Assembly: GCA_964483455.1 (NCBI GenBank)
Contig: CAZACK010000026.1
Location: forward strand, 1-55,809
DNA length: 55,809 nucleotides
Origin: CAYZJD01 sp964483455
GTDB lineage: Bacteria > Acidobacteriota > Terriglobia > Bryobacterales > Bryobacteraceae
Direction of reading: 5' to 3'
Positions 40,124 to 48,711 of this stretch are shown piece by piece; within the stretch, counting starts at the first letter, position 1, and each line of letters starts with the position of its first letter. Made by a program: the position numbers and the translations under genes. The notes under the pieces are model-generated. The model ran no database searches, had not been told where the DNA came from, and was given only the letters and a program-made list of their open reading frames with translations.

Positions 40124-41543
40124 GGCGGGCGTCGCGGAGGTTCGGATCGATTTCGAGGGCGCGCTTGAAGTCCTGGCGGGCGGCATCGAGCTGGCCTAGG
40201 GCCATCAGCGCCACGCCGCGGTTGTTCAGCGCCTGGGCATCGCGCGGCCGGAGCGCCAGGGCGCGGCCGAATTCGACGAGCGCGCGCCGGGGATCGCCGA
40301 GCAGCAGGTGCGTCTTGCCCAGCTCCGCGGCCAGCGCGGCATCGTCCGGTGCGAGCTTCCGCGCTTCCTCGAGAAGCGGCAAGCCCCGCCTTGGGCCGAC
40401 AGCGCGGGCGAGTTGCACCTTCGGCCGGACCTTGTTCGGCGAGAGCCGCGCCGCCTCTTCCCAGAGCGACTCCGCGCTGCGCCAGACTTGCGCGCGGCCG
40501 AAACTCAACGCCGCCAGCAGCAACCCGGCCGGGGCGAGGTAGCGGAGGCGCATGTCTCGCAACAGGAATCCGGCCGCGGCGGCGAACGCGCACATCGGCA
40601 GATACATGCGACGATCAGCGGCCAGGTCGGCGGCGGGGAAGATTGACGAGCTCGGCAACAGCAGCAGCAGGCCGCCGAGAAACCAGAAGCCCTCGCGCAG
40701 CCGGCCGAAGCGGCGTGACGCGATCACCGCCAGGCCGGCAACGGCAGCCCAGGCCAGCAGCCCAACCCACGCCGAGGATACACGCACATAGGGATCGACG
40801 GTGAATCCCCAGGGCAGCGCGAGAAGCCGGAAGTATCGGAGAATCACAACGCCCTGGGCGATGAGGTAATCCCAGGGCGCGACGCCGGCCCGCGGACCCG
40901 CCGCCGCGCCGGGCTGGACGACGGTCGCGAACAGCACGCGCGCCCCCGCCAGCAGCGAAAGGCCGAGCATCGCCGCGATGGCGCGCAACTCCCGAACATT
41001 GCGCGAGCCCGAGAAATGCAGCAGCAGGAGAAACAGCGGGAACGCGACGCACTCCTCCTTGGACAGCAGCGCGGCCGCGAACCAGGCCACCGCCTGCCAG
41101 CGCATTCCCAGCGTCCAGGCGCGGAAGGAGAGCAGGCAAAACACCGCCATCAGCAGCGTGCCGCGCGCGAACACGTAGAGGACCGGCTCGCTTTGGATCG
41201 GGTGCAACGCAAACAGCGCCGCCGCGATCAAAGCGGGACGTTTCGGGATGCGGCGCGCAAGAACGTCCCAAAGCAGCAACACCGCGGCGAGATGAAGCGC
41301 CAGGTTCACCGCGTGATATCCGGCCGGCTCGCGCCCGTGGAGGCGGTAGTTCAGCCAGAAGGTGAAGTAACTGAGCGGCCTAGTCTGGAGCGGTCTCCAT
41401 ACGTCGAGCCACCCGCCGGCCGAGGTGATGGCGGGATCGGAGAGGATCGCGTAGTCGTCGAATTGAAAGGGGGCCGTGAGACAAGCGCCGTAGACGACCA
41501 GCGCCGCCAGCGCCAGGAGCAGCGATTCCCGCAATGCTACCAT
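40089..41543 (-). CDS. polytopic membrane protein with TPR tail (TMTC/PMT-like)
   Basis: This 484-aa protein starts at ATG 41543. It has an N-terminal DD motif in FQFDDYAILSDPAI followed by RPLSYFTFWLNYRLHG and HAVNLALHLAAVLLLWDVL, about 10 transmembrane helices and then three TPR units (PLLEEARKLAPDDAALAAEL, HLLLGDPRRALVEFGRALAL, ALNNRGVALMALGQLDAARQ). This layout matches bacterial relatives of TMTC/POMT-like O-glycosyltransferases of the GT-C class. The start lies 11 bp from the divergent nth start. Its 3' end overlaps the RHS relic. Confidence 0.8.
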   Translation of the reverse strand: MVALRESLLLALAALVVYGACLTAPFQFDDYAILSDPAITSAGGWLDVWRPLQTRPLSYFTFWLNYRLHGREPAGYHAVNLALHLAAVLLLWDVLARRIPKRPALIAAALFALHPIQSEPVLYVFARGTLLMAVFCLLSFRAWTLGMRWQAVAWFAAALLSKEECVAFPLFLLLLHFSGSRNVRELRAIAAMLGLSLLAGARVLFATVVQPGAAAGPRAGVAPWDYLIAQGVVILRYFRLLALPWGFTVDPYVRVSSAWVGLLAWAAVAGLAVIASRRFGRLREGFWFLGGLLLLLPSSSIFPAADLAADRRMYLPMCAFAAAAGFLLRDMRLRYLAPAGLLLAALSFGRAQVWRSAESLWEEAARLSPNKVRPKVQLARAVGPRRGLPLLEEARKLAPDDAALAAELGKTHLLLGDPRRALVEFGRALALRPRDAQALNNRGVALMALGQLDAARQDFKRALEIDPNLRDARLNLRSVGPEDR

Positions 41544-41554
41544 GGTAGACCGTC

Positions 41555-42241
41555 GTGCCGGCCAAGTCCAAAGCACAGGCCGCCAGAAGGCCGAAAACCA
41601 CGGCAGAACGCAAGGCCCGCGTGCAGAAGATTCTCGCGGGACTGGACCGGCTCTATCCGGCGGCCACCTGCGCCTTGCACCACCGCGATGCGTGGCAGCT
41701 TCTGGTGGCGACGATCCTGTCGGCGCAGTGCACCGACAAACGGGTCAACGAAGTCACCCCGGGCCTGTTTCGTAAGTACCCGACCATCCGGGATTTCGCG
41801 GCCGTCAGCCAGGAGGAGCTCGCACAGGACATTCGCTCGACGGGCTTCTTCAACAACAAGTCGAAGTCGATCATCGGCGCGGCGCGGAAGATCCTGGCCG
41901 ACTTCGGCGGAACCGTGCCGAGAACGATGGAGGAAATGCTGAGCATCCCGGGAGCGGCGCGCAAGACCGCCAACGTGGTGCTTGGGACGGCTTACGGCAT
42001 TCCCTCCGGAATCGTCGTGGACACGCACGTGCAGCGCATCGCCGGGCGCCTGGATTTGACGAAGGAGACCGACCCGGTCAAGATCGAGCGCGACCTGACG
42101 GCGGCAATCCCCAAGGAGAAGTGGATCGTAGTGTCGCACCAGTTGATCCACCATGGGCGGAACCTGTGCGCGGCGCGGAAGCCGAAATGCGCCGAGTGCC
42201 CGCTGGAGGGGGTCTGCTACGCCAGGGACAAGACCACGTGA
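41555..42241 (+). CDS. nth: endonuclease III
   Basis: This 228-aa DNA glycosylase/AP lyase removes oxidised pyrimidines. It starts at GTG 41555 with a basic N-terminus. The helix-hairpin-helix is LSIPGAARKTANVVL with catalytic K137; the usual GVG hairpin is GAA here. The catalytic D156 lies in VVDTHVQR. The 4Fe-4S ligands are C205-x6-C212-x2-C215-x5-C221. All catalytic features are therefore present. No SD is seen. The gene is divergent from the TPR-GT gene, with almost no space between the starts. Confidence 0.95.
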   Translation: MPAKSKAQAARRPKTTAERKARVQKILAGLDRLYPAATCALHHRDAWQLLVATILSAQCTDKRVNEVTPGLFRKYPTIRDFAAVSQEELAQDIRSTGFFNNKSKSIIGAARKILADFGGTVPRTMEEMLSIPGAARKTANVVLGTAYGIPSGIVVDTHVQRIAGRLDLTKETDPVKIERDLTAAIPKEKWIVVSHQLIHHGRNLCAARKPKCAECPLEGVCYARDKTT

Positions 42242-42280
42242 CCGGCCGCGACCCTGAGGGTGAAGTGAAGGGGATTGTTA

Positions 42281-42320
42281 GCCGCCGACGAACGCCGATG
42301 AACGCCGATAAACGCCCATG
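42281..42320. repeat. dispersed repeat, family A (three units)
   Basis: Three CGCCGAT/GATAAACG-like units in tandem: GCCGCCGACG, AACGCCGATG, AACGCCGATA, then AACGCCCATG, which runs into the lipoprotein ATG at 42318. The repeat thus forms the immediate leader and the start codon of that gene. Confidence 0.65.
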
Positions 42321-42851
42321 AGAGTGAAAGACCTATCGGCTCTTGGTCTACTGCTGTTGCTTGCCGGATGCGTGAGCATCTCCGACAGCTACGCGCCGCC
42401 GATCCAGCGGCGCCCCGTCTACGGGCCTGAGGGAACGGAGCTGAAAGCCTACGCCGCGATGAACGATCCCTACGCCGAGCTGCACATTGTGGGCGGCATC
42501 AGCAAGGCGCTCGAAGGCGGAACGTGGCGGTGGACGAGCGAGAAGGCGGAACTGAAGTTCGCTCCGGCGGTGCACACGAACCAGAAGCTTCGGGTGGAGT
42601 TCGCGGTGGCGGAGAATACTTTCTCGAGTACGGGGCCGATCAGCGTGACGTTCAGCGTCAACGGCAAGGTGCTGGACAAGGTGCGCTACGATTCCGCCGG
42701 GCAGAAACGGTTCGAGAAGCCCGTGCCGAGCGCCTCGATGCTGCCAAGCCTCGAGAACTTCGTCGTTATCGAGGTGGACAAGCCGTGGGTCTCGCCGAAG
42801 GACGGGGCCAGGCTCGGCGTTATCCTCCTCGGGGCCGGCTTCGTCGAGTAG
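42318..42851 (+). CDS. small lipoprotein of unknown function
   Basis: This 177-aa protein has a lipoprotein signal (LSALGLLLLLAGC, lipobox LAGC with Cys about residue 18) and a beta-sandwich-like mature part (ELHIVGGISKALEGGTWRWTSEKAELKF, PISVTFSVNGKVLDKVRYDSAG). The start ATG 42318 is part of the family-A repeat. It abuts the glycosyltransferase-like gene (stop and next start are 1 nt apart), so the two are likely co-expressed. No family is assigned; the position suggests a surface or cell-envelope glycan role. Confidence 0.75.
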   Translation: MRVKDLSALGLLLLLAGCVSISDSYAPPIQRRPVYGPEGTELKAYAAMNDPYAELHIVGGISKALEGGTWRWTSEKAELKFAPAVHTNQKLRVEFAVAENTFSSTGPISVTFSVNGKVLDKVRYDSAGQKRFEKPVPSASMLPSLENFVVIEVDKPWVSPKDGARLGVILLGAGFVE

Positions 42852-45065
42852 ATGCCGCAGGCATTCTACGTCCTGTTCGGCGCGGCATTCACCGTTGTTG
42901 TCAGTGTGGCACTCGGGCGGCTGTTGCTGCGGGGGCTCGGCCTTCGGTTCTTTCGCGCCGAGGAGCATTTCTTCGCGCTTGTGGCGGGGTCGGCCTGCCT
43001 GAGCCTCGCGGTCTTTCTGCTGGCGGCCGCGCACTTGATCCACAAAGGCGTTTTGCTGGCGGCGGGCGCGGCCGCGATTGTGGTTGCCGTCCGGCGCGGC
43101 TGCCACCGTGGGCAGGGCGACCCGCTGCCGGCGCTGCCTCGCGCCTGGCGGTATCTTTTCGGCGGGGTATTCTTCGTTTTCCTTGTTCTTTACTTCACGA
43201 ACGCGATGGCGCCCGAGCGGAGTCCGGATGGCAGCGCCTACCATCTGGGGTTGGTGGCGCGGTACGTCCGCGAGCGAGGTTTCCCGCGCATCACCACGAA
43301 CATGTACGCCAGCCTGTCGCAGGGCGTGGAGATGCTGTTCCTGCATGCGTTCGTGTTCGGGCGGCACTCGGCGGCGGCGCTGGTGCATTTTGCGTTCTTG
43401 TTGGCGGCGCCGCTGGGAATGCTCGCGTACGCCAAGCGCTTCGGGTTTCCGCTGGCCGGCGCAGCCGGCGCGTTGTTCTTCTTCGCCAGCCCGGTGGTGG
43501 GGATCGACGGCATCAGTGCGTACAACGACGTGGCGGTGGCGGCGATCCTCTTCGCCGTCTTCTATCTGCTGCGGATTTGGGATGGCGAGCGGAACGCAGC
43601 GTTGCTGGTCCCCATCGGGCTGCTGGCCGGGTTCGCCTTCGCCGCGAAGTACACGGCGTTCCTGGCAGTGCCCTATGCGGTCGGGTTCCTCGGATGGAAG
43701 CTCCTCCGGGCGCGGCGGCCGGTGGTGCGGCCGCTGCTGATGGTTTCGGCGCTCGCGCTTGTGATGATCGCGCCGTGGCTGGTCAAGAACTGGATTTTTG
43801 TGGACAATCCGGTCGCGCCCTTCTTCAACCGCGTGTTTCCGAACCCGTACATGTACGTGTCCTTCGAAGAGGATTACGCCAGAAGCATGCGCAATTACGC
43901 CGGGCTGAACAGCCGTTCCGAGATCCCGCTTGAAGTGACCGTGCGCGGTCGAGTCTTGGGCGGGTTGCTGGGGCCGTTGTTTCTGCTCGCGCCGCTGGCG
44001 CTGCTCGCCCTGCGAAAGCCGGAAGGCAGGTGGTTGCTCCTGGCGGCTGTCGTTTTCGGCTCGCCGTATGCCGCGAACATTGGGACTCGATTCCTGATCC
44101 CACCGCTGATGTTCCTGTCGCTGGCCATGGCCATGGCGTTCACCGAAGTAAGGGATCTCGCGCCGATGCTGGTCGTCGTCCACGCGGTTCTGTCCTGGCC
44201 GAGCCACATTCTCTGGTATTCGGATCGCTACTGCTGGCGGCTGGAGCGGTGGCAACCGAAGCAGGCTCTGCGGATCGAGTCGGAGGAATCCTGGCTCAAC
44301 TTCAAGATGCCTGCTTATTCGGTCGCCCGGATGATAGAGACGCTGACGCCGGCGGGAGCGAAGGTGTTTGCCTTCTCGCAGGTGGCCGAGGCTTACACGA
44401 CGCGCGAGGTCCTGATCGGATACCAGGGGGCCGTCAACCTCACAGTGCGCGACATTCTCTGGACGCCGATCGTCGCCGACTTTCAGCCGATGTGGCGGCA
44501 CACCTTCCGTCTGCCCGCGGAGCCGCTGCGAAGGGTGCGCGTGGTGCAGACGGCGGACGGAAGCCAGGACCAGTGGAGCGTCAGCGAACTGCGCGTTTTT
44601 CTTGGCGACAGGGAATTGCCCCGCGATCCGCGCTGGCGGCTGCGCGCGCATCCCAACCCCTGGGGCGTGCAGCTTGCGTTCGACAACAGTCCGGTCACGC
44701 GATGGCGAAGCTGGCAGCGGCTGTCGCCGGGCATGTTCCTGGAGATCGACTTCGGCAAGCCGGAGGCGATCGACCGCGTGCTGGTCGAATGCTCCGGCGA
44801 TCAGCACGCCATCCGGCTCAGGCTCGAAGGGCAGGCGGAGGCGGGGGCGTGGAAGACGCTCGCCGAAACCTCGGAGCCGAGCTTCGCCGTCCCGCCAAAG
44901 GGGATGCGCCGGGCCGCGATCGAGGAGCTGAGGGACCGGGGAATCCGGTACCTGCTGATTGACGACACCGATTTCGGCGCCGACGATTTCCGCATCCGCG
45001 CGCGCGAGTGGGGGATCGAGCGGATCGGGGAGCGCGGCGCGGGGAAGCTGTACCGGGTGGAGTGA
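42852..45065 (+). CDS. GT39/GT-C-like polytopic membrane protein with C-terminal F5/8C-like domain
   Basis: The first ~460 of 737 aa contain about 12 transmembrane helices with a large first loop bearing PERSPDGSAYHLGLVARYV (the D-x-x-x-x-H pattern of the GT-C/PMT superfamily) and AFAAKYTAFLAVPYAVGFLG. Residues about 500-735 are soluble: a galactose-binding-like (discoidin) segment (QWSVSELRVFLGDRELPRD, VTRWRSWQRLSPGMFLEIDFGKP) and a C-terminal GIRYLLIDDTDFG strand. It probably transfers a sugar to lipid or protein at the periplasmic face. Acceptor unknown. Confidence 0.78.
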   Translation: MPQAFYVLFGAAFTVVVSVALGRLLLRGLGLRFFRAEEHFFALVAGSACLSLAVFLLAAAHLIHKGVLLAAGAAAIVVAVRRGCHRGQGDPLPALPRAWRYLFGGVFFVFLVLYFTNAMAPERSPDGSAYHLGLVARYVRERGFPRITTNMYASLSQGVEMLFLHAFVFGRHSAAALVHFAFLLAAPLGMLAYAKRFGFPLAGAAGALFFFASPVVGIDGISAYNDVAVAAILFAVFYLLRIWDGERNAALLVPIGLLAGFAFAAKYTAFLAVPYAVGFLGWKLLRARRPVVRPLLMVSALALVMIAPWLVKNWIFVDNPVAPFFNRVFPNPYMYVSFEEDYARSMRNYAGLNSRSEIPLEVTVRGRVLGGLLGPLFLLAPLALLALRKPEGRWLLLAAVVFGSPYAANIGTRFLIPPLMFLSLAMAMAFTEVRDLAPMLVVVHAVLSWPSHILWYSDRYCWRLERWQPKQALRIESEESWLNFKMPAYSVARMIETLTPAGAKVFAFSQVAEAYTTREVLIGYQGAVNLTVRDILWTPIVADFQPMWRHTFRLPAEPLRRVRVVQTADGSQDQWSVSELRVFLGDRELPRDPRWRLRAHPNPWGVQLAFDNSPVTRWRSWQRLSPGMFLEIDFGKPEAIDRVLVECSGDQHAIRLRLEGQAEAGAWKTLAETSEPSFAVPPKGMRRAAIEELRDRGIRYLLIDDTDFGADDFRIRAREWGIERIGERGAGKLYRVE

Positions 45066-45091
45066 ACGAACTGACGCAGAGCCCATTCGAA

Positions 45092-45121
45092 ATCCCACTA
45101 CCTGTTAACATGAAGTGGGAT
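45092..45121. promoter_or_regulatory. operator-like inverted repeat upstream of VapB
   Basis: ATCCCACT (start about 45092) and its reverse complement AGTGGGAT (ending about 45122) are separated by 14 nt, just before the ATG at 45122. The site is correctly placed for autoregulation of VapBC. Confidence 0.5.
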
Positions 45122-45397
45122 ATGAAAACGGAGATTGTTCGCACGCATGTCGTCATTCCGCAGGAACTGGTCGCCGAGATCGACCGCGTGGTTGGGAAAC
45201 GCGAGCGCAGCCGGTTCCTGACGCAAGCCGCCTCCAAGGAACTGATGCGCCGCCGCCAGTTGGCCGCGCTGGAGCAAGCCACCGGCGCCTGGCCGGACGA
45301 GAGCCATCCCGAGCTGAAGAGGGGCTCGGCTGCGTTCGTTAGAAAGCTCCGCCGGGAGTCCGAAAGGCGTCTCAAGAAAGCGTCGGCGGGCCGCTAG
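45122..45397 (+). CDS. vapB: VapB-type antitoxin
   Basis: This 91-aa protein starts at ATG 45122 after the AGTGGGAT half-site; the ATG at 45110 lies inside the repeat. RHH-like pattern: strand EIVRTHVVIPQ, helix ELVAEIDRVVGKRERSRFLTQAASKELMRRRQ, then a flexible basic tail. The VapC gene begins 2 nt after the stop. Confidence 0.8.
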   Translation: MKTEIVRTHVVIPQELVAEIDRVVGKRERSRFLTQAASKELMRRRQLAALEQATGAWPDESHPELKRGSAAFVRKLRRESERRLKKASAGR

Positions 45398-45398
45398 C

Positions 45399-45782
45399 AT
45401 GGCCACCTACCTCCTTGACACAAGCGTCATCATCGACGTCCTGAACAACAAGAGGGGCCGCGGGGAGATCCTGAAGAGACTCCTGGAGGAAGGTCATTTG
45501 CTGGCCTGCTGTCCGGTCAATGTCAGTGAGGTCTATGCCGGCATCAGAGCCGGCGAGGAGCCACGGACGGCGGCATTCCTGGAAAGCCTGGACTTCCTGC
45601 CCTTGACCCGTGAAATCGCCCGCCGCGCCGGGCTGATCAAACGCGATTTCGGCCGCCGCGGCGCGACGCTGAGTCTCGCCGACGCCATGGTTGCGGCGGT
45701 CGCGATCGAGAACGGCTGCGTTCTGATCACGGGCAACGTGAAGCATTTCCCGTCATCGGATCTCAGGCTCTTTCCCCTGTAG
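45399..45782 (+). CDS. vapC: VapC PIN-domain ribonuclease toxin
   Basis: This 127-aa PIN domain has the acidic residues in YLLDTSVIIDVLN (Asp, second Asp), PVNVSEVYAGIR (Glu), SLADAMVAAVAIENGC (Asp) and LITGNVKHF (the last strand Asn/His). Length and motifs fit VapC. It is coupled to VapB and ends just before a family-B repeat. Confidence 0.88.
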   Translation: MATYLLDTSVIIDVLNNKRGRGEILKRLLEEGHLLACCPVNVSEVYAGIRAGEEPRTAAFLESLDFLPLTREIARRAGLIKRDFGRRGATLSLADAMVAAVAIENGCVLITGNVKHFPSSDLRLFPL

Positions 45783-45800
45783 CCTCCCGACCGAAAGCCC

Positions 45801-45830
45801 GTGTGTTCTCCGTGGCTCTGTGGTTAGGAT
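45801..45830. repeat. dispersed repeat, family B
   Basis: GTGTGTTCTCCGTGGCTCTG followed by TGGTTAGGAT. A second copy in the same orientation is at 46331-46365; a shorter CTCTGTGGCTCCG piece occurs at about 50889. Confidence 0.6.
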
Positions 45831-45844
45831 GGCCCAGCACAGCG

Positions 45845-46150
45845 TCAGCCGGCGCCCTTGCGCCGCTGGAGCCATCGCCGAAGAGACTCTTGCGTTTCAC
45901 CGGATCTGCGACCCGCCAGCAGGCTCTCGACACTGATATCCTCGTCCAACTCCGGCCAGTGGATCCCCTCACCGCCCCCAACCAGTCGCCAGTGTGCCCG
46001 CTCCGCCGGCGTGCCGTGCGCCAGGCGCGGAAACCAGGCGACTGGCACTGTGATCGTCCTGCCATCCGCCAGGTCCACGAGCAGCGCATCCTCCCTCACG
46101 CTCACACTCTGCGCAGTTGCTTCCCCGATTTCAGTTCCCGAAGGACTCAT
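45845..46150 (-). CDS. DUF2442 protein
   Basis: This 101-aa protein starts at ATG 46150. DUF2442 pattern: SVSVREDALLVDLADGRTITVPVAWFPRLAHGTPAERAHWRL, then GGGEGIHWPELDEDISVESLLAGR. These small proteins are often the second gene of a TA-like pair with DUF4160; no DUF4160 partner is visible here, and the 110 bases upstream contain only a short frame. The gene is flanked on both sides by family-B repeats. Confidence 0.82.
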   Translation of the reverse strand: MSPSGTEIGEATAQSVSVREDALLVDLADGRTITVPVAWFPRLAHGTPAERAHWRLVGGGEGIHWPELDEDISVESLLAGRRSGETQESLRRWLQRRKGAG

Positions 46151-46330
46151 GCCACGCCCCCAGCAAAACGACAGCCTGATCCGCGACGACCCGCTCAATC
46201 TGTCCGATTTGAATCGTTGGCAATGTCCCCAGTTTACATGGTCATGCGACGAAGAACCACGATATCGGGCTTCAACAAACACGCAGTCAGCCGCCGGTCT
46301 CCATAGGCGTGAAGCCGCAATCGCCAGGAC

Positions 46331-46365
46331 CAACCTCTGCGCCTCCGCGCTTCTGCGGTTAGGAT
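46331..46365. repeat. dispersed repeat, family B
   Basis: CAACCTCTGCGCCTCCGCG then CTTCTGCGGTTAGGAT. Its last six bases TAGGAT stand 6 nt before the GTG at 46372, so the repeat itself may supply the -10 of the kinase gene. Confidence 0.6.
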
Positions 46366-46371
46366 AGTGCT

Positions 46372-47322
46372 GTGCCTCTGTACCTCGGCGTGGACGGCGG
46401 GCAGTCGAGCACCACGGCGCTGATCGGCGACGAGAGCGGGCGTGTGCTCGGCCGCGGGTGCGGCGGGCCGTGCAATCATGCCGGCTCGGCCGAAGGCCGG
46501 GAGAAATTCAGGCGAGCCATGGGGGATTGCCTCGGCGGCGCCTGTGCGCAGGCGGGGATCGACCCCGCTGAGGTCCGTTTCGCCGCGGCGTGCCTGGGCC
46601 TGAGCGGAGGGCCCGAAGACAGGCAGGCGATCCTTGGCGAGATCCTGCGCGCGGAGAAGCTGATTCTGACCATCGACGCCGTGGTCGCGCTGTCGGGCGC
46701 CACCGCCGGCGAGCCGGGCATCATCACCATCGCCGGCACCGGATCGATCGCGTTCGGTCGCAACCGCGCCGGCAAGACAGCGCGCGCCGGCGGCTGGGGA
46801 TACATCTTCGGCGACGAGGGGGGCGGCTATGACCTCACCCGCCGCGCGCTGCGCGCCGCCTTGCGTTTCGAAGAAGGCTGGGGTCCGCCGACCTCGCTGC
46901 ACCACCTGCTCGTCGAACGAACTGCCTCGGCAAACGCCAACGCCCTGATGCACCGCATCTACAACGGCGAAATCGGCCGGCCCGAGGTCGCGGCCCTGGC
47001 CGTGCTGGTGGACGAGGCGGCCGCCTCCGGCGACGCGGTGGCGCGCGAGATCCTGTTGGGAGCAGCGCAGGCGCTGGCGACGCTGACGGCCGCCGTCCGT
47101 GCCCAGCTTTTCAGCCAGCGCGAACGGGCGAAGGTCGCCTACATCGGCGGAGTGTTCCGCAGCGGCTTGCTGCTCGATCGCTACCGGATGCTGGTCGAGC
47201 TGGAAGAAGGCAACACGTGCGGGCCTCCGGTCTTCGGCCCCGCGGCCGGCGCGCTGATCGAGGCCTGGCGCGCCGGCGGCGTCGCTCCGCCATTGCACAA
47301 CTTGCCAGAGGAGGAAAAGTGA
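46372..47322 (+). CDS. BadF/BadG-type ATPase, probable N-acetylglucosamine kinase-like sugar kinase
   Basis: This 316-aa protein has the ASKHA fold: phosphate-1 loop YLGVDGGQSSTTALIGDESG, connect-1 IDAVVALSGAT, phosphate-2 IITIAGTGSIAFGRNRAGK, adenosine loop VAYIGGVFRSGLL, and a GGWGYIFGDEGGGYDLTRRAL segment diagnostic for the GlcNAc-kinase/BadF branch. It probably phosphorylates an amino sugar. It starts at GTG 46372 (TAGGAT 6 nt upstream). The following M20 peptidase gene overlaps it (GTGA). Confidence 0.88.
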   Translation: MPLYLGVDGGQSSTTALIGDESGRVLGRGCGGPCNHAGSAEGREKFRRAMGDCLGGACAQAGIDPAEVRFAAACLGLSGGPEDRQAILGEILRAEKLILTIDAVVALSGATAGEPGIITIAGTGSIAFGRNRAGKTARAGGWGYIFGDEGGGYDLTRRALRAALRFEEGWGPPTSLHHLLVERTASANANALMHRIYNGEIGRPEVAALAVLVDEAAASGDAVAREILLGAAQALATLTAAVRAQLFSQRERAKVAYIGGVFRSGLLLDRYRMLVELEEGNTCGPPVFGPAAGALIEAWRAGGVAPPLHNLPEEEK

Positions 47323-48641
47323 AACTGATTGCTGCCGGCTTCTCGTGGATGCTGGCTTGCGCCTTGTGCGCCGCCGAGCCGGATTGGACGAAGCTGGACG
47401 CATACGCTCTCGACCTGCTCCAGCGGTACCTGCGCATCGAATCCGTCAACCCGCCCGCCGACACGCGCGCGGCGGCGGAGTTGCTCAAGGGTGAGATCGA
47501 GAAGCACGGCATCGAGGTGCGGCTCTACCCCAGCGGGCCGAACGGCCAGACCAACCTCCTGGCCCGACTGCCGGGCCGCGACCGCTCCAAGAAGCCGCTG
47601 CTGCTCATGAATCACCTCGACGTGGTCCCGGTGGACCGCAAGGCGTGGACCATCGACCCGTTCGGCGGCATCGTCAAGGACGGGTGGATTTGGGGGCGCG
47701 GCGCGATGGACATGAAGGGCATCGGCATCCAACAGGTCGCCGCGCTCCTCGCTCTGAAGCAGGCCGGCATCACCCCGAGCCGCGACATCGTCATGCTCTC
47801 GACCGCCGACGAGGAAACCGGCGGCGAGTACGGCGTGGTGTGGATGATCAACAACCACATGCGGGAGATCGACGCCGAGTACGTGCTCGACGAGGGTGGG
47901 TTCGGCACGCGCGACATCGTCGCCGAAGGCAAGCTGGTGTTCGGCGTCGCCGTCGGAGAAAAGCAGGTGGCCGCGCTTCGCCTCCGCGCCAGGGGCACGG
48001 CCGGGCACGGCTCGCAGCCCATCGCCGACAACGCCAATGTCATCCTGGTGCGGGCGCTCTCGCGGGTGCTCGACCAGCCGCCGCCGGAGACGTTGCATCC
48101 CGTGGTGGAGGAGATGATTCGCAACATCGGCCCGCTGGCAGAGAACAAGTACACCGCCGCCATCCGCCGGAACACCATCGCGCTGACCACACTCGCCGCC
48201 GGCGTCGGCTCGCCTCCGAAGACCAACGTCATCCCTTCGGCCAGCGAAGCCGTCATCGATTGCCGGCTGCTGCCCGGCGTCAACGCGGAGGAATTCATGT
48301 CGGAGATCAAGGCGAAGATCAACGATCCGCGCGTCAGCGTGGAGCTGGCCGGCGAGCCCAACGATCCCGGCCCCAGCCCGAGCCGCACGCCGCTGTTCGA
48401 CGCCATTGGCCGGGCAATCCGCAAGCACCATCCGGAGGCCATCGTCACGCCGATGCTCGTGCCACACGGAACCGACTCGATCAAGCTCCGCATGAAGGGC
48501 ATCACCGCTTACGGATTGACGCCGATGGTGATCGACATGAGCATCTCGGCGAGCATGCACAGCGACGCCGAGCGGATCCCTGTTACCGAGTTCTACAAGG
48601 GAATCCGGATTTTCTATGAAGTGCTAAAATCGGAGTTTTAA
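47319..48641 (+). CDS. M20-family metallopeptidase, exported
   Basis: This 440-aa protein starts at GTG 47319 inside the kinase stop. It has a signal peptide (LIAAGFSWMLACALCAAE). M20 zinc motifs: LLLMNHLDVVPVD (His and Asp), WGRGAMDMKG (bridging Asp), STADEETGGEYG (Glu-Glu), EYVLDEGGFG (Asp/Glu), and a late HGTDS His. The dimerisation domain separates the two halves. It likely hydrolyses dipeptides or acylated amino acids in the periplasm. Co-translated with the sugar kinase, perhaps for use of peptidoglycan- or chitin-type substrates. Confidence 0.92.
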   Translation: MKLIAAGFSWMLACALCAAEPDWTKLDAYALDLLQRYLRIESVNPPADTRAAAELLKGEIEKHGIEVRLYPSGPNGQTNLLARLPGRDRSKKPLLLMNHLDVVPVDRKAWTIDPFGGIVKDGWIWGRGAMDMKGIGIQQVAALLALKQAGITPSRDIVMLSTADEETGGEYGVVWMINNHMREIDAEYVLDEGGFGTRDIVAEGKLVFGVAVGEKQVAALRLRARGTAGHGSQPIADNANVILVRALSRVLDQPPPETLHPVVEEMIRNIGPLAENKYTAAIRRNTIALTTLAAGVGSPPKTNVIPSASEAVIDCRLLPGVNAEEFMSEIKAKINDPRVSVELAGEPNDPGPSPSRTPLFDAIGRAIRKHHPEAIVTPMLVPHGTDSIKLRMKGITAYGLTPMVIDMSISASMHSDAERIPVTEFYKGIRIFYEVLKSEF

Positions 48642-48656
48642 CTGCCGGATTTTCTA

Positions 48657-48697
48657 GGCCGCCGATGCACGCCGATAGACGCCGATGAACACGGATA
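48657..48697. repeat. dispersed repeat, family A (forward copy upstream of pgk)
   Basis: GGCCGCCGATGCACGCCGAT then AGACGCCGATGAACACGGATA. Together with the reverse copy at 48712-48741 it can form a long hairpin in the leader of pgk. Confidence 0.7.
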
Positions 48698-48711
48698 GGT
48701 GCTTCATCACG

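Noticed and set aside
42348..45098. Minus-strand open frame of about 916 codons
   Set aside because: Antisense to the lipoprotein and GT39-like genes; the product is rich in Arg, Gln and His with no domain signature.
46151..46250. DUF4160 partner gene upstream of the DUF2442 gene
   Set aside because: Only a frame of about 30 codons (LPTIQIGQIERVV...) is present, without the DUF4160 His-rich core.
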